This document shows positions 27,036-35,817 of a stretch of DNA of 64,000 nucleotides, piece by piece. The translations under genes and the position numbers were made by a program. The stretch comes from Bilifractor porci (GTDB lineage Bacteria > Bacillota > Clostridia > Lachnospirales > Lachnospiraceae): NCBI RefSeq assembly GCF_009696005.1, contig NZ_VUMV01000007.1, positions 1 through 64,000 of the forward strand. The letters are read 5' to 3'. Every line of letters begins with the position of its first letter. Position 1 is the first letter of the stretch. The notes below the pieces were generated by a model that made no database searches, was not told where the DNA came from, and saw nothing but the letters and a program-made list of their open reading frames with translations.

Positions 27036-27409
27036 TTAAGTGTTACTTAAAACAGCATTTTCTATCTTTGTTTGTGAGAGTTCCAAAACTCCCATCGTTT
27101 TTATGTTGATTTGAGGTTCATTAAAGATGAGTGTGGCATCTGTTAGGGTATATTTGAAGGCAGAAGCACACACATGATGTTTTGTAGAGACGTAAATTTA
27201 GCAATGCAAAGGTGAGTAGGAACTGTATACCATCCAATAACAACCATGTGGTATTATATACAATGAATATGGTTCTGGAAAAAATGAATGAACATCAGAT
27301 AAATACTACGAAGCGTGAAAAACGGCTTTGTAAAGTAGTTAGAAAGAGTCACTTTATCCAGGATCATAGTTATTGAGATAAAAAGTTAGATGACAGGAGA
27401 AAAATAGTT

Positions 27410-28132
27410 ATGGATGGATCGAAATATACAATGGATTTGCATACTCATACAATTGTTAGTGGGCATGCCTATAATACCATGAATGAAATGATTCGAGCAG
27501 CTGCAGATAAGAACTTGAAGATAATTGGAATCACAGAGCATGCTCCGGCAATGCCGGGGAGTACAAATTTGTATTATTTTCAGAATTTAAATATCTTGCG
27601 GAATGAGAAATATGGTGTCCACGTTTTATACGGTGCGGAACTGAATATTCTTGATGAACAGGGGACTACAGATCTTGATGCCAGGAGCTGGAGAGATCTG
27701 GATTATTGTATTGCCAGTTTTCATGATGCCTGCACAGTATCAGGGACAAAAGAAGAAAACACAAATGCCTATGTGCAAGCAATGAAACACCCAAAAGTTA
27801 TGGTTATTGGCCATCCGGATAATGGAATCTTTCCCGCAGACTATGAGGAATTAGTTCGGGCGGCTGCAGAGGAACATGTCCTGATCGAGTTAAATAATAA
27901 TTCTTTGAATCCACAGGGGTTTAGGCTGAACGCGAGGAATAATGATTTGGTGATTCTGGATTTATGTGTAAAGCATCATGTTCCTGTTCTTCTCAGCAGT
28001 GATGCACATTGCGAAGAAGAGGTCGGAAATTTTTCTCGTGTCATTCCACTCCTTCAGGAAACTGGTTTTCCGGAAGAACTGGTCGTAAATCAATCTGAAG
28101 AGCTTCTTAGACAATATCTGCCGACTGCTTAA
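27410..28132 (+). CDS. PHP domain phosphoesterase (YcdX-like)
   Basis: A 240-residue PHP-fold protein. Metal-binding motifs are DLHTHTIVSGHAY at the start, TEHAP (~45), a central SFHD, GHPDN (~145) and the C-terminal SSDAH. Members of this size are phosphatases or phosphoesterases using three metal ions. It lies between the isomerase operon and the SorC regulator, so it may remove phosphate from a pathway intermediate, but this is only context. ACAGGAGAAAA precedes the ATG. Confidence 0.82.
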   Translation: MDGSKYTMDLHTHTIVSGHAYNTMNEMIRAAADKNLKIIGITEHAPAMPGSTNLYYFQNLNILRNEKYGVHVLYGAELNILDEQGTTDLDARSWRDLDYCIASFHDACTVSGTKEENTNAYVQAMKHPKVMVIGHPDNGIFPADYEELVRAAAEEHVLIELNNNSLNPQGFRLNARNNDLVILDLCVKHHVPVLLSSDAHCEEEVGNFSRVIPLLQETGFPEELVVNQSEELLRQYLPTA

Positions 28133-28200
28133 TTGGCAGATATTGTGTTGCTAGGTGATATAACAGATAGTGGACACAGCTTGCAGACACAGTGCGGATT

Positions 28201-29232
28201 TTATGGGCGAATCAAGCGTTTCTCTGTGTCGGCGAGTTCTATTAATTTCTGAGCAAGTTGGTAGTCGATGATCAGCACGTCAATCAAACCGCCTCGCAGA
28301 GCGGCACGGACGCTGTATGCTTTATGCACACCGGAGGCCAGCGCGATCTTCTGCGGAATCCGTTTAAGCTGGTCAAATGAAATTGCGATCATGCGTTCTG
28401 AGAGAGGAGACTTGCACTCATTTCCATCTGCGTCGAAGAAACGCAAGGCAATATCTCCGTATGCTCCTGCGTTTCGCAGTGACTGCAGATCGTCCGTTTC
28501 CATGAATGCCTGGGTTGCAAGAACAGAGGATTCTTCTGGATAGAAGCTGCCGATACCATTGACGGATATACTAATGGTATCAAACATCTGAAAAACTTCC
28601 CGATTGTTTCGTTCTTTCTTCATAATGTCAACTGCGGCAGAACTGCTCATCAGAGCGTCCGTCAGCAGATAGTAATTTTTACCAAAGAAAGCCTTTGCCA
28701 TTCTGGATACAAGTGTCCGGACATCGAGTTCATTTTCGCAGCAGGCGATACTGCCGTGTAGTGTTACAAATTTTGCCGGGATTTTCTGCGCCGGGTTCAG
28801 ATAATTGATCATGTTGTAGACTGTACTGCCCCAAGTAACCCCAAGGATATCATCTGGACGGATAATTCGTTGCAGGTACCTGGCGCCTTCAAGTGCAACA
28901 AGCCGTTTTGCGTTGTCCTTAGCGAGTTCGGTGTCCGTGCCGTCAAGTTCGTCATTTATTCCATTTGGTGCGATGATCACTTCCTTCAGTCTGTAGCATT
29001 CTTTTAATTTTTGCTCCAGTTCAATACATTTCAGATAGGGATCTCGGATTACAAATTCTATAATCTTCTGTTCTTTCGCCTTATTTAACAGGCGGGAAAC
29101 CGTTGTAATTGAGATACTGAGATCCTCTGCAATATCACTCTGAGATTTGTTCTGCATATAGTACAGATAGGCAGTTTTCAATATTAGAAACGGTGACTGA
29201 TTATATTTGTCAATCGCTGTGTTTTTTTTCAT
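28201..29232 (-). CDS. SorC/DeoR family sugar-binding transcriptional regulator
   Basis: A 343-residue regulator. Residues ~25-60 are the helix-turn-helix (NKSQSDIAEDLSISITTVSRLLNKAKEQ) and the rest is the SorC sugar-phosphate-binding domain. The ATG at 29232 follows GAGAGGA; longer in-frame extension upstream has no such site and no conserved sequence. It is transcribed away from the RLP gene, and two identical palindromes lie in the shared intergenic region, so it probably controls the RLP and perhaps the kinase-isomerase operon in response to a phosphorylated intermediate. Confidence 0.9.
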   Translation of the reverse strand: MKKNTAIDKYNQSPFLILKTAYLYYMQNKSQSDIAEDLSISITTVSRLLNKAKEQKIIEFVIRDPYLKCIELEQKLKECYRLKEVIIAPNGINDELDGTDTELAKDNAKRLVALEGARYLQRIIRPDDILGVTWGSTVYNMINYLNPAQKIPAKFVTLHGSIACCENELDVRTLVSRMAKAFFGKNYYLLTDALMSSSAAVDIMKKERNNREVFQMFDTISISVNGIGSFYPEESSVLATQAFMETDDLQSLRNAGAYGDIALRFFDADGNECKSPLSERMIAISFDQLKRIPQKIALASGVHKAYSVRAALRGGLIDVLIIDYQLAQKLIELADTEKRLIRP

Positions 29233-29344
29233 ATGGAATCCTCTCAATACTAATGAATTTGCAGTAAATGCAATATACCCAAACGTGTGCAATGCTATTT
29301 TCAGTATAGCGCATACATAACGTTTTGACGTAAAAAAAGTGTTC

Positions 29345-29356
29345 GAAAATATTTTC
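29345..29356. promoter_or_regulatory. Palindrome GAAAATATTTTC, copy 1
   Basis: Perfect 12-bp palindrome between the SorC gene and the RLP gene, repeated exactly at 29459-29470; candidate SorC operator. Confidence 0.5.
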
Positions 29357-29458
29357 CATCCAGGTACCAGAGGTATTTTTTTCCATCTTGTCGCACTTTG
29401 ATTCAAGATGAACAATGAAGCTGTAAAGCGATGGAAAAATAACAGAAGGAAGCACGGA

Positions 29459-29470
29459 GAAAATATTTTC
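29459..29470. promoter_or_regulatory. Palindrome GAAAATATTTTC, copy 2
   Basis: Exact second copy, 114 bp from the first and 116 bp before the RLP start. The spacing would allow looping. No other structure was found in the 29233-29585 gap. Confidence 0.5.
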
Positions 29471-29585
29471 ACACTAGATAATATTTGCTAAGCGGCTTAT
29501 TATAAAATCAGCAAGAGATAAGAACCCCTGAGATGAAGATCAGAAGGGGGTGAAAAACACTTTTAAATTCAGGAGGGAAAAAACA

Positions 29586-30932
29586 ATGATTCAGCAGAAC
29601 AGAATGTATGGAACTTTATTAAATCCTCTTTATGAGGGAGTAGATTTGGATGATCTTCTGGTTGCAACGTATCTGATTGGCTGCCACCGAGACGAAGATG
29701 TTGTCGTAAAAATGAACAGCATTGGTATTGAGCAGACCACCGGATCCTGGGCTGATGTTCCGGCAGAGACGGATGAGGTACGCGCAAAATACGCATCCAA
29801 AGTGATTGGCATTTATGAAGTACCTGCCTATGAGAATCAGACGGACTTAAACAATGCGGTTCAAGCGGATGGGTACAGATGGTTTGTTGTTCGTATTGGT
29901 TATCCGGTAGCAAATGTCGAGGATAATATGCCTCTGCTGATCGGTACGATTGCCGGAAACATTATGTCTATGCCTTATCTGAAACTTTTGGATATTGATT
30001 TCCCGGAGAAATTTGTAAAGTCTTTCCAAGGGCCGAAGTTTGGTTTGGAAGGAATCCGCAAAATACTTGGCGTGTACAACAGGCCGTTGCTTAATAATAT
30101 GATTAAGCCCTGCACCGGATATACTCCCGAAGTTGGTGCAAAACTGTTTTATGAAGCGGCTGCCGGCGGTGTGGATGTTATCAAGGATGATGAGCTGATT
30201 GGTGCAAATCGTTCCTTCAACAAGTTGGCGGATCGTGTAAAAATGAATATGGATGCTGCGCACAGAGCTGAGGATATTAAGCATGAGAAAACGCTTTATG
30301 CCTGCAACATCACGGATGAAGTATCCAGACTGAAAGAGAATGCGATGACCGTTATTGAAAATGGTGGAAACTGCATTATGGTTGATGTGCATGGAGTTGG
30401 ATATTCTGCAGTCAGAATGTTGGCAGAGGATCCGGATATTACGGTTCCGATTCTCGGACACAGTTGCTTTAACGGTGCGTTTACCGCATCTCCATACCAG
30501 GGAATGAGTTCTAAGGTTGTTACCAAGATCTGCAGAATCGTGGGCTGCGACATTTATCTGACACAGCCACCGTATGGTAAATTTGACAATACTTTTGATA
30601 ACTACATTGAGAATATAATCACCGCAAAGGCAAAGATGTATGATGTAAAACCGATGCTTCCGTTTGTAGGCGGCGGTGTTGTACCGGGTCTGGTTCCGAA
30701 GTTTATGCATGATGCAGGAAACGATATCCTGCTTGGCGTAGGCGCTGGAATACACGCACATCCGATGGGACCGCAGGCTGGAGCAAGAGCGTTCCGAGAG
30801 GCCATCGATGCCTGCATGAACGATGTTCCGCTTCGTGAAGCTGCTAAGACCGGATCAAAGGAACTGAAGATGTCCGTAGAAAAGTGGGGCATTTATGGAG
30901 AAGATCACAGCAAGAATCTCTACGCGATTTAA
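29586..30932 (+). CDS. RuBisCO-like protein (type IV), candidate acid-sugar phosphate decarboxylase
   Basis: A 448-residue RuBisCO large-chain homologue, starting at ATG 29586 after AGGAGGG. The metal-binding set is intact: K200, D202 and E203 in DVIKDDE (equivalent to K201, D203, E204), and K174 in NMIKPC. C176 replaces the RuBisCO lysine K177 and the loop-6 lysine segment is not seen (LPFVGGGVVPG), so it cannot be a true carboxylase. Known relatives include OiaC and OiaX, which act on 3-oxo-isoapionate 4-phosphate; OiaC gives L-erythrulose 1-phosphate. The EryH/EryI-like isomerases 3 kb away would use that product. Other RLPs work in methionine salvage, for which no other genes are present here. 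Confidence 0.85.
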   Translation: MIQQNRMYGTLLNPLYEGVDLDDLLVATYLIGCHRDEDVVVKMNSIGIEQTTGSWADVPAETDEVRAKYASKVIGIYEVPAYENQTDLNNAVQADGYRWFVVRIGYPVANVEDNMPLLIGTIAGNIMSMPYLKLLDIDFPEKFVKSFQGPKFGLEGIRKILGVYNRPLLNNMIKPCTGYTPEVGAKLFYEAAAGGVDVIKDDELIGANRSFNKLADRVKMNMDAAHRAEDIKHEKTLYACNITDEVSRLKENAMTVIENGGNCIMVDVHGVGYSAVRMLAEDPDITVPILGHSCFNGAFTASPYQGMSSKVVTKICRIVGCDIYLTQPPYGKFDNTFDNYIENIITAKAKMYDVKPMLPFVGGGVVPGLVPKFMHDAGNDILLGVGAGIHAHPMGPQAGARAFREAIDACMNDVPLREAAKTGSKELKMSVEKWGIYGEDHSKNLYAI

Positions 30933-30984
30933 AAAGTGATATAAAGTTTGCGTAACAATTATACTGCTATAATTTCCTAAATAT

Positions 30985-31025
30985 AGGCGGTTCGGGAGAG
31001 AAAACTTCCGGGTCGCCTGTTTTTA
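30985..31025 (+). terminator. Rho-independent terminator after the RLP gene
   Basis: AGGCGGTTCGGGAG / CTTCCGGGTCGCCT stem, then GTTTTTAT. Confidence 0.8.
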
Positions 31026-31100
31026 TATAGGAGGTCGAGAGTCTGGAGAGATCAGTTTTTATATGCGCCAGAACGACTCTGAAGTGAATTGCATGCTTGA

Positions 31101-31142
31101 ATTGGTATTTTGTATATTTGCTTCTGTACGATCAGAGTAGAA
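31101..31142 (+). repeat. 42-bp dispersed direct repeat, copy 2
   Basis: Second copy of the repeat at 21586-21627 (38/42). It lies just before the ROK gene, where base composition returns to that of the housekeeping regions. Confidence 0.7.
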
Positions 31143-31239
31143 ATTGCTATACTTTACTGCATGTGATGTGCATGTCGCGCAGCAGCGGGCAGTGCAGTGG
31201 AATTTGAAGATAGAAAACGAAAAGAAAGAGGGAGAGAAC

Positions 31240-32178
31240 ATGAGGCCTTACGCATTTGGAGTGGATGTCGGCGGAACTACGGTAAAGATGGGTATTTTTC
31301 ACACGTCCGGTGACTTGCTGGAAAAATGGGAAATTTCTACCCGGACGGAGAACGGGGGAGAGCAGATCCTGCCGGATATCGCCGCGTCAGTCCGGGAGAT
31401 GCTGAAGAAACGGAAGATTTCCATGGAGGATGTGGAAGGAATCGGCATCGGTGTTCCGGGAGCCGTCCGTGAGAACTCTGTAGTAGACCGCTGCGTCAAT
31501 CTGGGCTGGGGCGTCGTTCCGGTCCGCGACATCCTTTCCTCCCTGCTGGACGGCTGCAGGGTCATGGTCGGCAATGACGCCAATGTGGCGGCTCTCGGAG
31601 AAATCTGGAAGGGCGGCGGAGAAGGAGCCCGTTCGATGGTAATGGTGACGCTGGGAACGGGAATCGGAGGCGGAATTATTCTGGACGGAAAGATTCTGAA
31701 CGGCGCTTTCGGCGCAGCCGGTGAAATCGGACATATCTGCATCAACGAGGAAGAGGATGCCGTATGCGGATGCGGGAAAAAAGGCCATCTGGAGCAGTAT
31801 GCCTCCGCAAACGGAATTGCGAAGACAGCCAGAAAGATGCTGGATGAAACCACGGAGGAGTCCTCGCTGAAAGCGCTGGAGAAGGTCACCTCCAAGGATG
31901 TTTTTGACGCGGCGAAGCAGCAGGACAAGGTGGCAGTCCGAATTGTCGAGAGGGTCGGACAGATTCTGGGAAAAGCGCTTGCCGCGGTGGCCTGCGTGGT
32001 CGATCCGGAGGTATTTGTCATTGGCGGGGGTGTTTCCAAGGCCGGCCCCATGGTGACAGATGTCATCCGGAAATATTTCGTGAAATACGCGTTCCATGCC
32101 TCGGAGGGCGCCCGGTTTGAACTGGCCCGCCTGGGCAACGATGCCGGCATTTACGGCGCCGTGCGCATGCTGATGTAA
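31240..32178 (+). CDS. ROK family glucokinase
   Basis: A 312-residue sugar kinase. The ATP-binding DVGGTTVKMG is at the N-terminus, the catalytic Asp in GNDANVAALGE near residue 105, and GEIGH follows. The zinc motif reads CGCGKKGHLEQYAS, where the usual third Cys is His. The start at 31240 follows GAGGGAG and conserved sequence begins there. It probably phosphorylates glucose at C6, feeding from the cellobiose and glycogen phosphorylases elsewhere in the window, but some ROK kinases use other hexoses. Confidence 0.9.
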   Translation: MRPYAFGVDVGGTTVKMGIFHTSGDLLEKWEISTRTENGGEQILPDIAASVREMLKKRKISMEDVEGIGIGVPGAVRENSVVDRCVNLGWGVVPVRDILSSLLDGCRVMVGNDANVAALGEIWKGGGEGARSMVMVTLGTGIGGGIILDGKILNGAFGAAGEIGHICINEEEDAVCGCGKKGHLEQYASANGIAKTARKMLDETTEESSLKALEKVTSKDVFDAAKQQDKVAVRIVERVGQILGKALAAVACVVDPEVFVIGGGVSKAGPMVTDVIRKYFVKYAFHASEGARFELARLGNDAGIYGAVRMLM

Positions 32179-32307
32179 TATCCGTTGTTTCCGCGGTGCC
32201 GCCCGATCCGCCGGATAAGGGGTTTATAAACAGACAGAAGTTGACAGCGTGTAAAGTTTTGCTGCTCCGTCAGCCGGAAATGGGAGCTTACGAAGGAGGC
32301 TTTGAAA

Positions 32308-33588
32308 TTGAAGATACGTGAAGAAGTACGAAGGATGAAACGTGTGGCTCCCCGGATTGCGGCATCGGAGGAAGCGCAGAGGAACAGGATTCTGGAAAGA
32401 ATTGCGGCCGGACTGGAGGAGCATGCGGAAGAAATTTTCGCGGAGAACCGGAAGGATCTTGCAGCCGCGGAGGAAAATCAGGTAACGCCCGCGGTGCGGA
32501 AGCGCCTGAAGTTCGACAGGGATAAACTGGAGGATGTGAAGAAGGGGATCCGTCTGCTGGTTTCTCTTCCGGATCCGATTCACCGGGTTACGCTTGCCAG
32601 GGAGCTGGATCAGGGACTTGTCCTGAAACGGGAGACATGCCCGATCGGAGTCATCGGGGTTATTTTTGAGGCCAGGCCGGATGCTTTGGTGCAGATTTCC
32701 ACACTCTGTATCAAGAGCGGCAACTGCGCGGTGCTCAAGGGCGGGAAAGAGACGGCGAATACCAACCGCATCCTGTTCCGGATCATTCATGATGCCGCGG
32801 TTGCGGAAGGCTTTCCGGAATACTGTCTGCTGCAGGCGGAGCAGCATAATGAAATCGACGAACTCCTGGAGTGTGACGACTGTGTCGATCTTTTGATCCC
32901 CAGAGGCTCCAATGCCTTTGTCCGTTATATCATGGATCACACCAGAATCCCGGTGATGGGACACGCGGACGGGATCTGTCATATTTATGTAGACAGGGAT
33001 GCCGATCAGGAAAAGGCTGTTCCGATTATTGTGGACGCGAAAACGCAGTACACGGCAGCCTGCAACGCGGTGGAAACCCTGCTGATCCACCGGGATCTGG
33101 CTCCGGTGTTTCTTCCCCGGCTGGCGGACAGGCTCCGCAAGGAGGGGGTTCGCCTGTGTGGGACGAAGGAGGTCACGGATCTGGTCGGCGGAGAAACCAT
33201 AGAAGATACAGATTTCAGAGAGTATCTGGATCTGGTGGTATCGGTGAAGATTGTCGGGAGTGTGGATGAGGCCATTGACCATATCAACCGGTACGGATCC
33301 CACCACACAGACTGTATCCTTACGGAAAATCAGAAAACGGCGGAATATTTTATGGATATGGTTGATTCCGCCGGCGTGTACCAGAATTGCTCGACCCGTT
33401 TTGCGGACGGATACCGCTATGGCTTCGGCGCAGAGGTGGGTATCTCCACCGGAAAGCTTCACGCCAGGGGGCCGGTGGGACTGGACGGGCTTGTGACCTA
33501 TAAATATAAGCTGTACGGACAGGGGCAGATTGTTGCGGACTATGCCTCCGGGAAAAAGGAGTTTCACTTCCGGGACTTAAACCTGTAA
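32308..33588 (+). CDS. proA: Glutamate-5-semialdehyde dehydrogenase
   Basis: A 426-residue gamma-glutamyl phosphate reductase, the second step of proline synthesis. Clear family stretches are PIGVIGVIFEARPDALVQI, LKGGKETANTN and the catalytic Cys in DAKTQYTAACNAVETLL. The TTG at 32308 lies eight bases after GGAGG; a TTG two codons earlier is too close. The usual partner proB is not adjacent. Confidence 0.95.
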   Translation: MKIREEVRRMKRVAPRIAASEEAQRNRILERIAAGLEEHAEEIFAENRKDLAAAEENQVTPAVRKRLKFDRDKLEDVKKGIRLLVSLPDPIHRVTLARELDQGLVLKRETCPIGVIGVIFEARPDALVQISTLCIKSGNCAVLKGGKETANTNRILFRIIHDAAVAEGFPEYCLLQAEQHNEIDELLECDDCVDLLIPRGSNAFVRYIMDHTRIPVMGHADGICHIYVDRDADQEKAVPIIVDAKTQYTAACNAVETLLIHRDLAPVFLPRLADRLRKEGVRLCGTKEVTDLVGGETIEDTDFREYLDLVVSVKIVGSVDEAIDHINRYGSHHTDCILTENQKTAEYFMDMVDSAGVYQNCSTRFADGYRYGFGAEVGISTGKLHARGPVGLDGLVTYKYKLYGQGQIVADYASGKKEFHFRDLNL

Positions 33589-33603
33589 GAGCAGGGAACA
33601 GAG

Positions 33604-34383
33604 ATGGAAAAAATGAGAAAAATTCCGGTGGTTCTGGCCGAGAATCCGGCGGACCGGGAGGCAGCGGAGCTTCTGGCGGAGCATCTCCGGACAGAGATGG
33701 TGAGAAGGCTGACGGATGTGCCGGAAGCAACGCTTGTCCTTAAGTTCTGTCCGGAGGGACTGACGCTGACAGACAGGAAGCTGTCGCTGCGAGGGGACTT
33801 TTCGGGAATGGCACGGAGGCTGAAGACGAACAATCTCCGGCAGGAGATGCTTGTCCGCGCTGCCAGAATCCGGAGACCGGAGAGAAGGCCTGTGGCGGTG
33901 GACGCCACGGCAGGGCTGGGAGAGGATTCGCTTCTTCTGGCGGCGGCGGGCTTTACGGTGGAGCTGTATGAGTATAATCCGGTTATTGCCGCCCTGCTTG
34001 CAGATGCACTGAAACGGGCACGGGGAGACGGGAACACCGTGCTCGCTTCCGCTGCGGCGGAGATGCATCTGCACGAAGAGGACAGCGCTGCCGTGCTGAG
34101 AAAAGGAAGCCTGCACCCGGAGCTTGTTCTCCTGGACCCCATGTTCCCGGAGAGAAAGAAAAGTGCGTTAATCGGAAAAAAATTCCAGCTGCTTCAACAG
34201 CTGGAGAGGCCGTGTTCGGAGGAGGAAGAGCTGCTGCAGGCGGCAGAAGCTGCCCATCCGGGGAAAATTGTGATTAAGAGACCGCTGAAAGGACCTTTTC
34301 TTGCCGGCAGAAAGCCGGAGTATTCCATTTCGGGCAAGGCGGTGCGCTACGACTGTTTTGTGTTCCCGGAATATTCTTCCTGA
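33604..34383 (+). CDS. rsmJ: 16S rRNA (guanine1516-N2)-methyltransferase RsmJ family
   Basis: A 259-residue SAM-dependent methyltransferase. VDATAGLGEDSLLLAAAG is the SAM-binding motif and LLDPMFPERKKSALIGKK the catalytic region, both characteristic of RsmJ. RsmJ is best known from gammaproteobacteria, so the function is by homology. It starts 15 bp after proA, probably in the same transcript, and its last 37 bp overlap the convergent membrane-protein gene. Confidence 0.85.
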   Translation: MEKMRKIPVVLAENPADREAAELLAEHLRTEMVRRLTDVPEATLVLKFCPEGLTLTDRKLSLRGDFSGMARRLKTNNLRQEMLVRAARIRRPERRPVAVDATAGLGEDSLLLAAAGFTVELYEYNPVIAALLADALKRARGDGNTVLASAAAEMHLHEEDSAAVLRKGSLHPELVLLDPMFPERKKSALIGKKFQLLQQLERPCSEEEELLQAAEAAHPGKIVIKRPLKGPFLAGRKPEYSISGKAVRYDCFVFPEYSS

Positions 34384-35564
34384 ATGACCGGTTCCTCCTT
34401 TTTTTCTTCCGGCAGCGCACCCGGCTGGCCGGCTTCTTTTTTCTGTCTCCGTTTCCGCAGGTGGACAAGGATAAATTCATTGTAGATATAATCGGAGATG
34501 GCGGCAAACGGGATAGAGAGCAGGATACCTGCTGCGCCGAACATCCGTCCGCCTACAATGATGCAGATCAGGACCCATACCGAGGAGACACCAAGCACTC
34601 CGCTGAACAGCTTCGGCTTCAGCACATATCCGTCGCAGGTCTGGAGAATCAGCGTGAATATGATAAACCAGAGCGCGTACCAGGGATTGATCAGCACCAG
34701 GATAACGGTGCCGATGACACCGCCGACAAGGGGACCGAAGGTAGGTGCCAGATTGGTCACTCCCACAACCACGGAGATCAGAACGGCGTACGGAAGGCCT
34801 GCTATCATCTGGAAGATGAAGTTGGCCACGCCGATAATCAGACCGTCGATCAGGTCGCTGAAGATATACCGGATCAGAATTGTGTTGCAGTGGAGCCAGA
34901 AATCTGCCACTTCCCGATAGCGCTTCGGGGAGAACAGAAGCTTCAGCAGGGTGACAAACCACCGGATCAGGCGGTTTTTGTCCAGCAGGAAATAGATGGC
35001 AAGAATGAAGGAGATGACGCCGTTCACGATATTGCTTCCGATGCTGCTGAAGGTGCTGATCAGGCTGTCTGCCGTTGTGGGAAGGGAATTCTCCAGGGAG
35101 CTGAGCAGGTTTGTGCCAATGCTGGTAAGCCGCTGGATCATCGGGTGTTCTCCGGGGGAATTGGACAGCAGTCCCTCAATGAAGCTCCGGAAGGATTCAA
35201 TATATCCACCCAGGTTTTTCACCAGTGTCATGGCGCTGGAGGTCAGCTGGGGAACCAGAGCCGCAATCAGGAGCACCAGAAGCGCCACCACCAGGATAAT
35301 GGTTATGGCGACAGCGAGAATATGGGCCAGGGCTTTTCTTTTCATACCGGCGAACAGTTTTCTTTCAAACAGGTTGGCCAGCGGGTTCAGAATATAGGCG
35401 ATAATCAGGGCGATGATCACGGGCTGGATAAAACCGAAGAACTTCCCGATTCCCCCGAAAATAATATTGATGTGGGACAGCACCAGGTAGAAGAAAACCG
35501 CAATGCAGAGAGCGATCGCGTAATTAGCCCATTTTTTATCTTTCCAGTTGTGATTAAATTTCAT
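34347..35564 (-). CDS. AI-2E family transporter (YtvI/PerM-like)
   Basis: A 405-residue membrane protein with about seven to eight hydrophobic segments and the family pattern in the C-terminal half (GLIIGVANFIFQMIAGLPYAVLISV, NLAPTFGPLVGG). The C-terminus is a charged Lys/Glu tail. Family members have been linked to AI-2 export or Na+/H+ exchange, so the substrate is uncertain. The 3' end overlaps rsmJ by 37 bp on the opposite strand. Confidence 0.88.
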   Translation of the reverse strand: MKFNHNWKDKKWANYAIALCIAVFFYLVLSHINIIFGGIGKFFGFIQPVIIALIIAYILNPLANLFERKLFAGMKRKALAHILAVAITIILVVALLVLLIAALVPQLTSSAMTLVKNLGGYIESFRSFIEGLLSNSPGEHPMIQRLTSIGTNLLSSLENSLPTTADSLISTFSSIGSNIVNGVISFILAIYFLLDKNRLIRWFVTLLKLLFSPKRYREVADFWLHCNTILIRYIFSDLIDGLIIGVANFIFQMIAGLPYAVLISVVVGVTNLAPTFGPLVGGVIGTVILVLINPWYALWFIIFTLILQTCDGYVLKPKLFSGVLGVSSVWVLICIIVGGRMFGAAGILLSIPFAAISDYIYNEFILVHLRKRRQKKEAGQPGALPEEKKEEPVIQEEYSGNTKQS

Positions 35565-35696
35565 CAGAGTTTCCTGCCTGTTCCATTTTCTGTGTGAGCC
35601 CGCTTCCAGAGCAAAAGCCCGCGGGCCCGATGCTGCGCATGTACTTTAATTGTATACTGCCGCTGTGCCGGAAAGCAACAGAGAGATGAGAAATAT

Positions 35697-35725
35697 TTGA
35701 CAAAGAACAAAACATCGTGTACTGT
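35697..35725 (+). promoter_or_regulatory. Candidate promoter of the DAHP synthase gene
   Basis: TTGACA (35697-35702), 17-bp spacer, TACTGT (35720-35725). The -35 is perfect and the -10 weak. Confidence 0.5.
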
Positions 35726-35817
35726 TCACAGGCAGATAAGAACCGCTGCTTACAGTCTGTAAGGAACGTCTGTCAGATAACAAAAAAACAGAAAGCCAGA
35801 TCAGGAGGTCAGACAGT

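Noticed and set aside
27263-27376. A 37-codon frame in the gap before the PHP gene
   Set aside because: Too short, no ribosome binding site, no similarity I can name.
29586-30932. RLP as a methionine-salvage enolase (MtnW)
   Set aside because: No other methionine-salvage genes are in the window, and tetrulose-phosphate isomerases sit in the cluster. It remains to be excluded by phylogeny.
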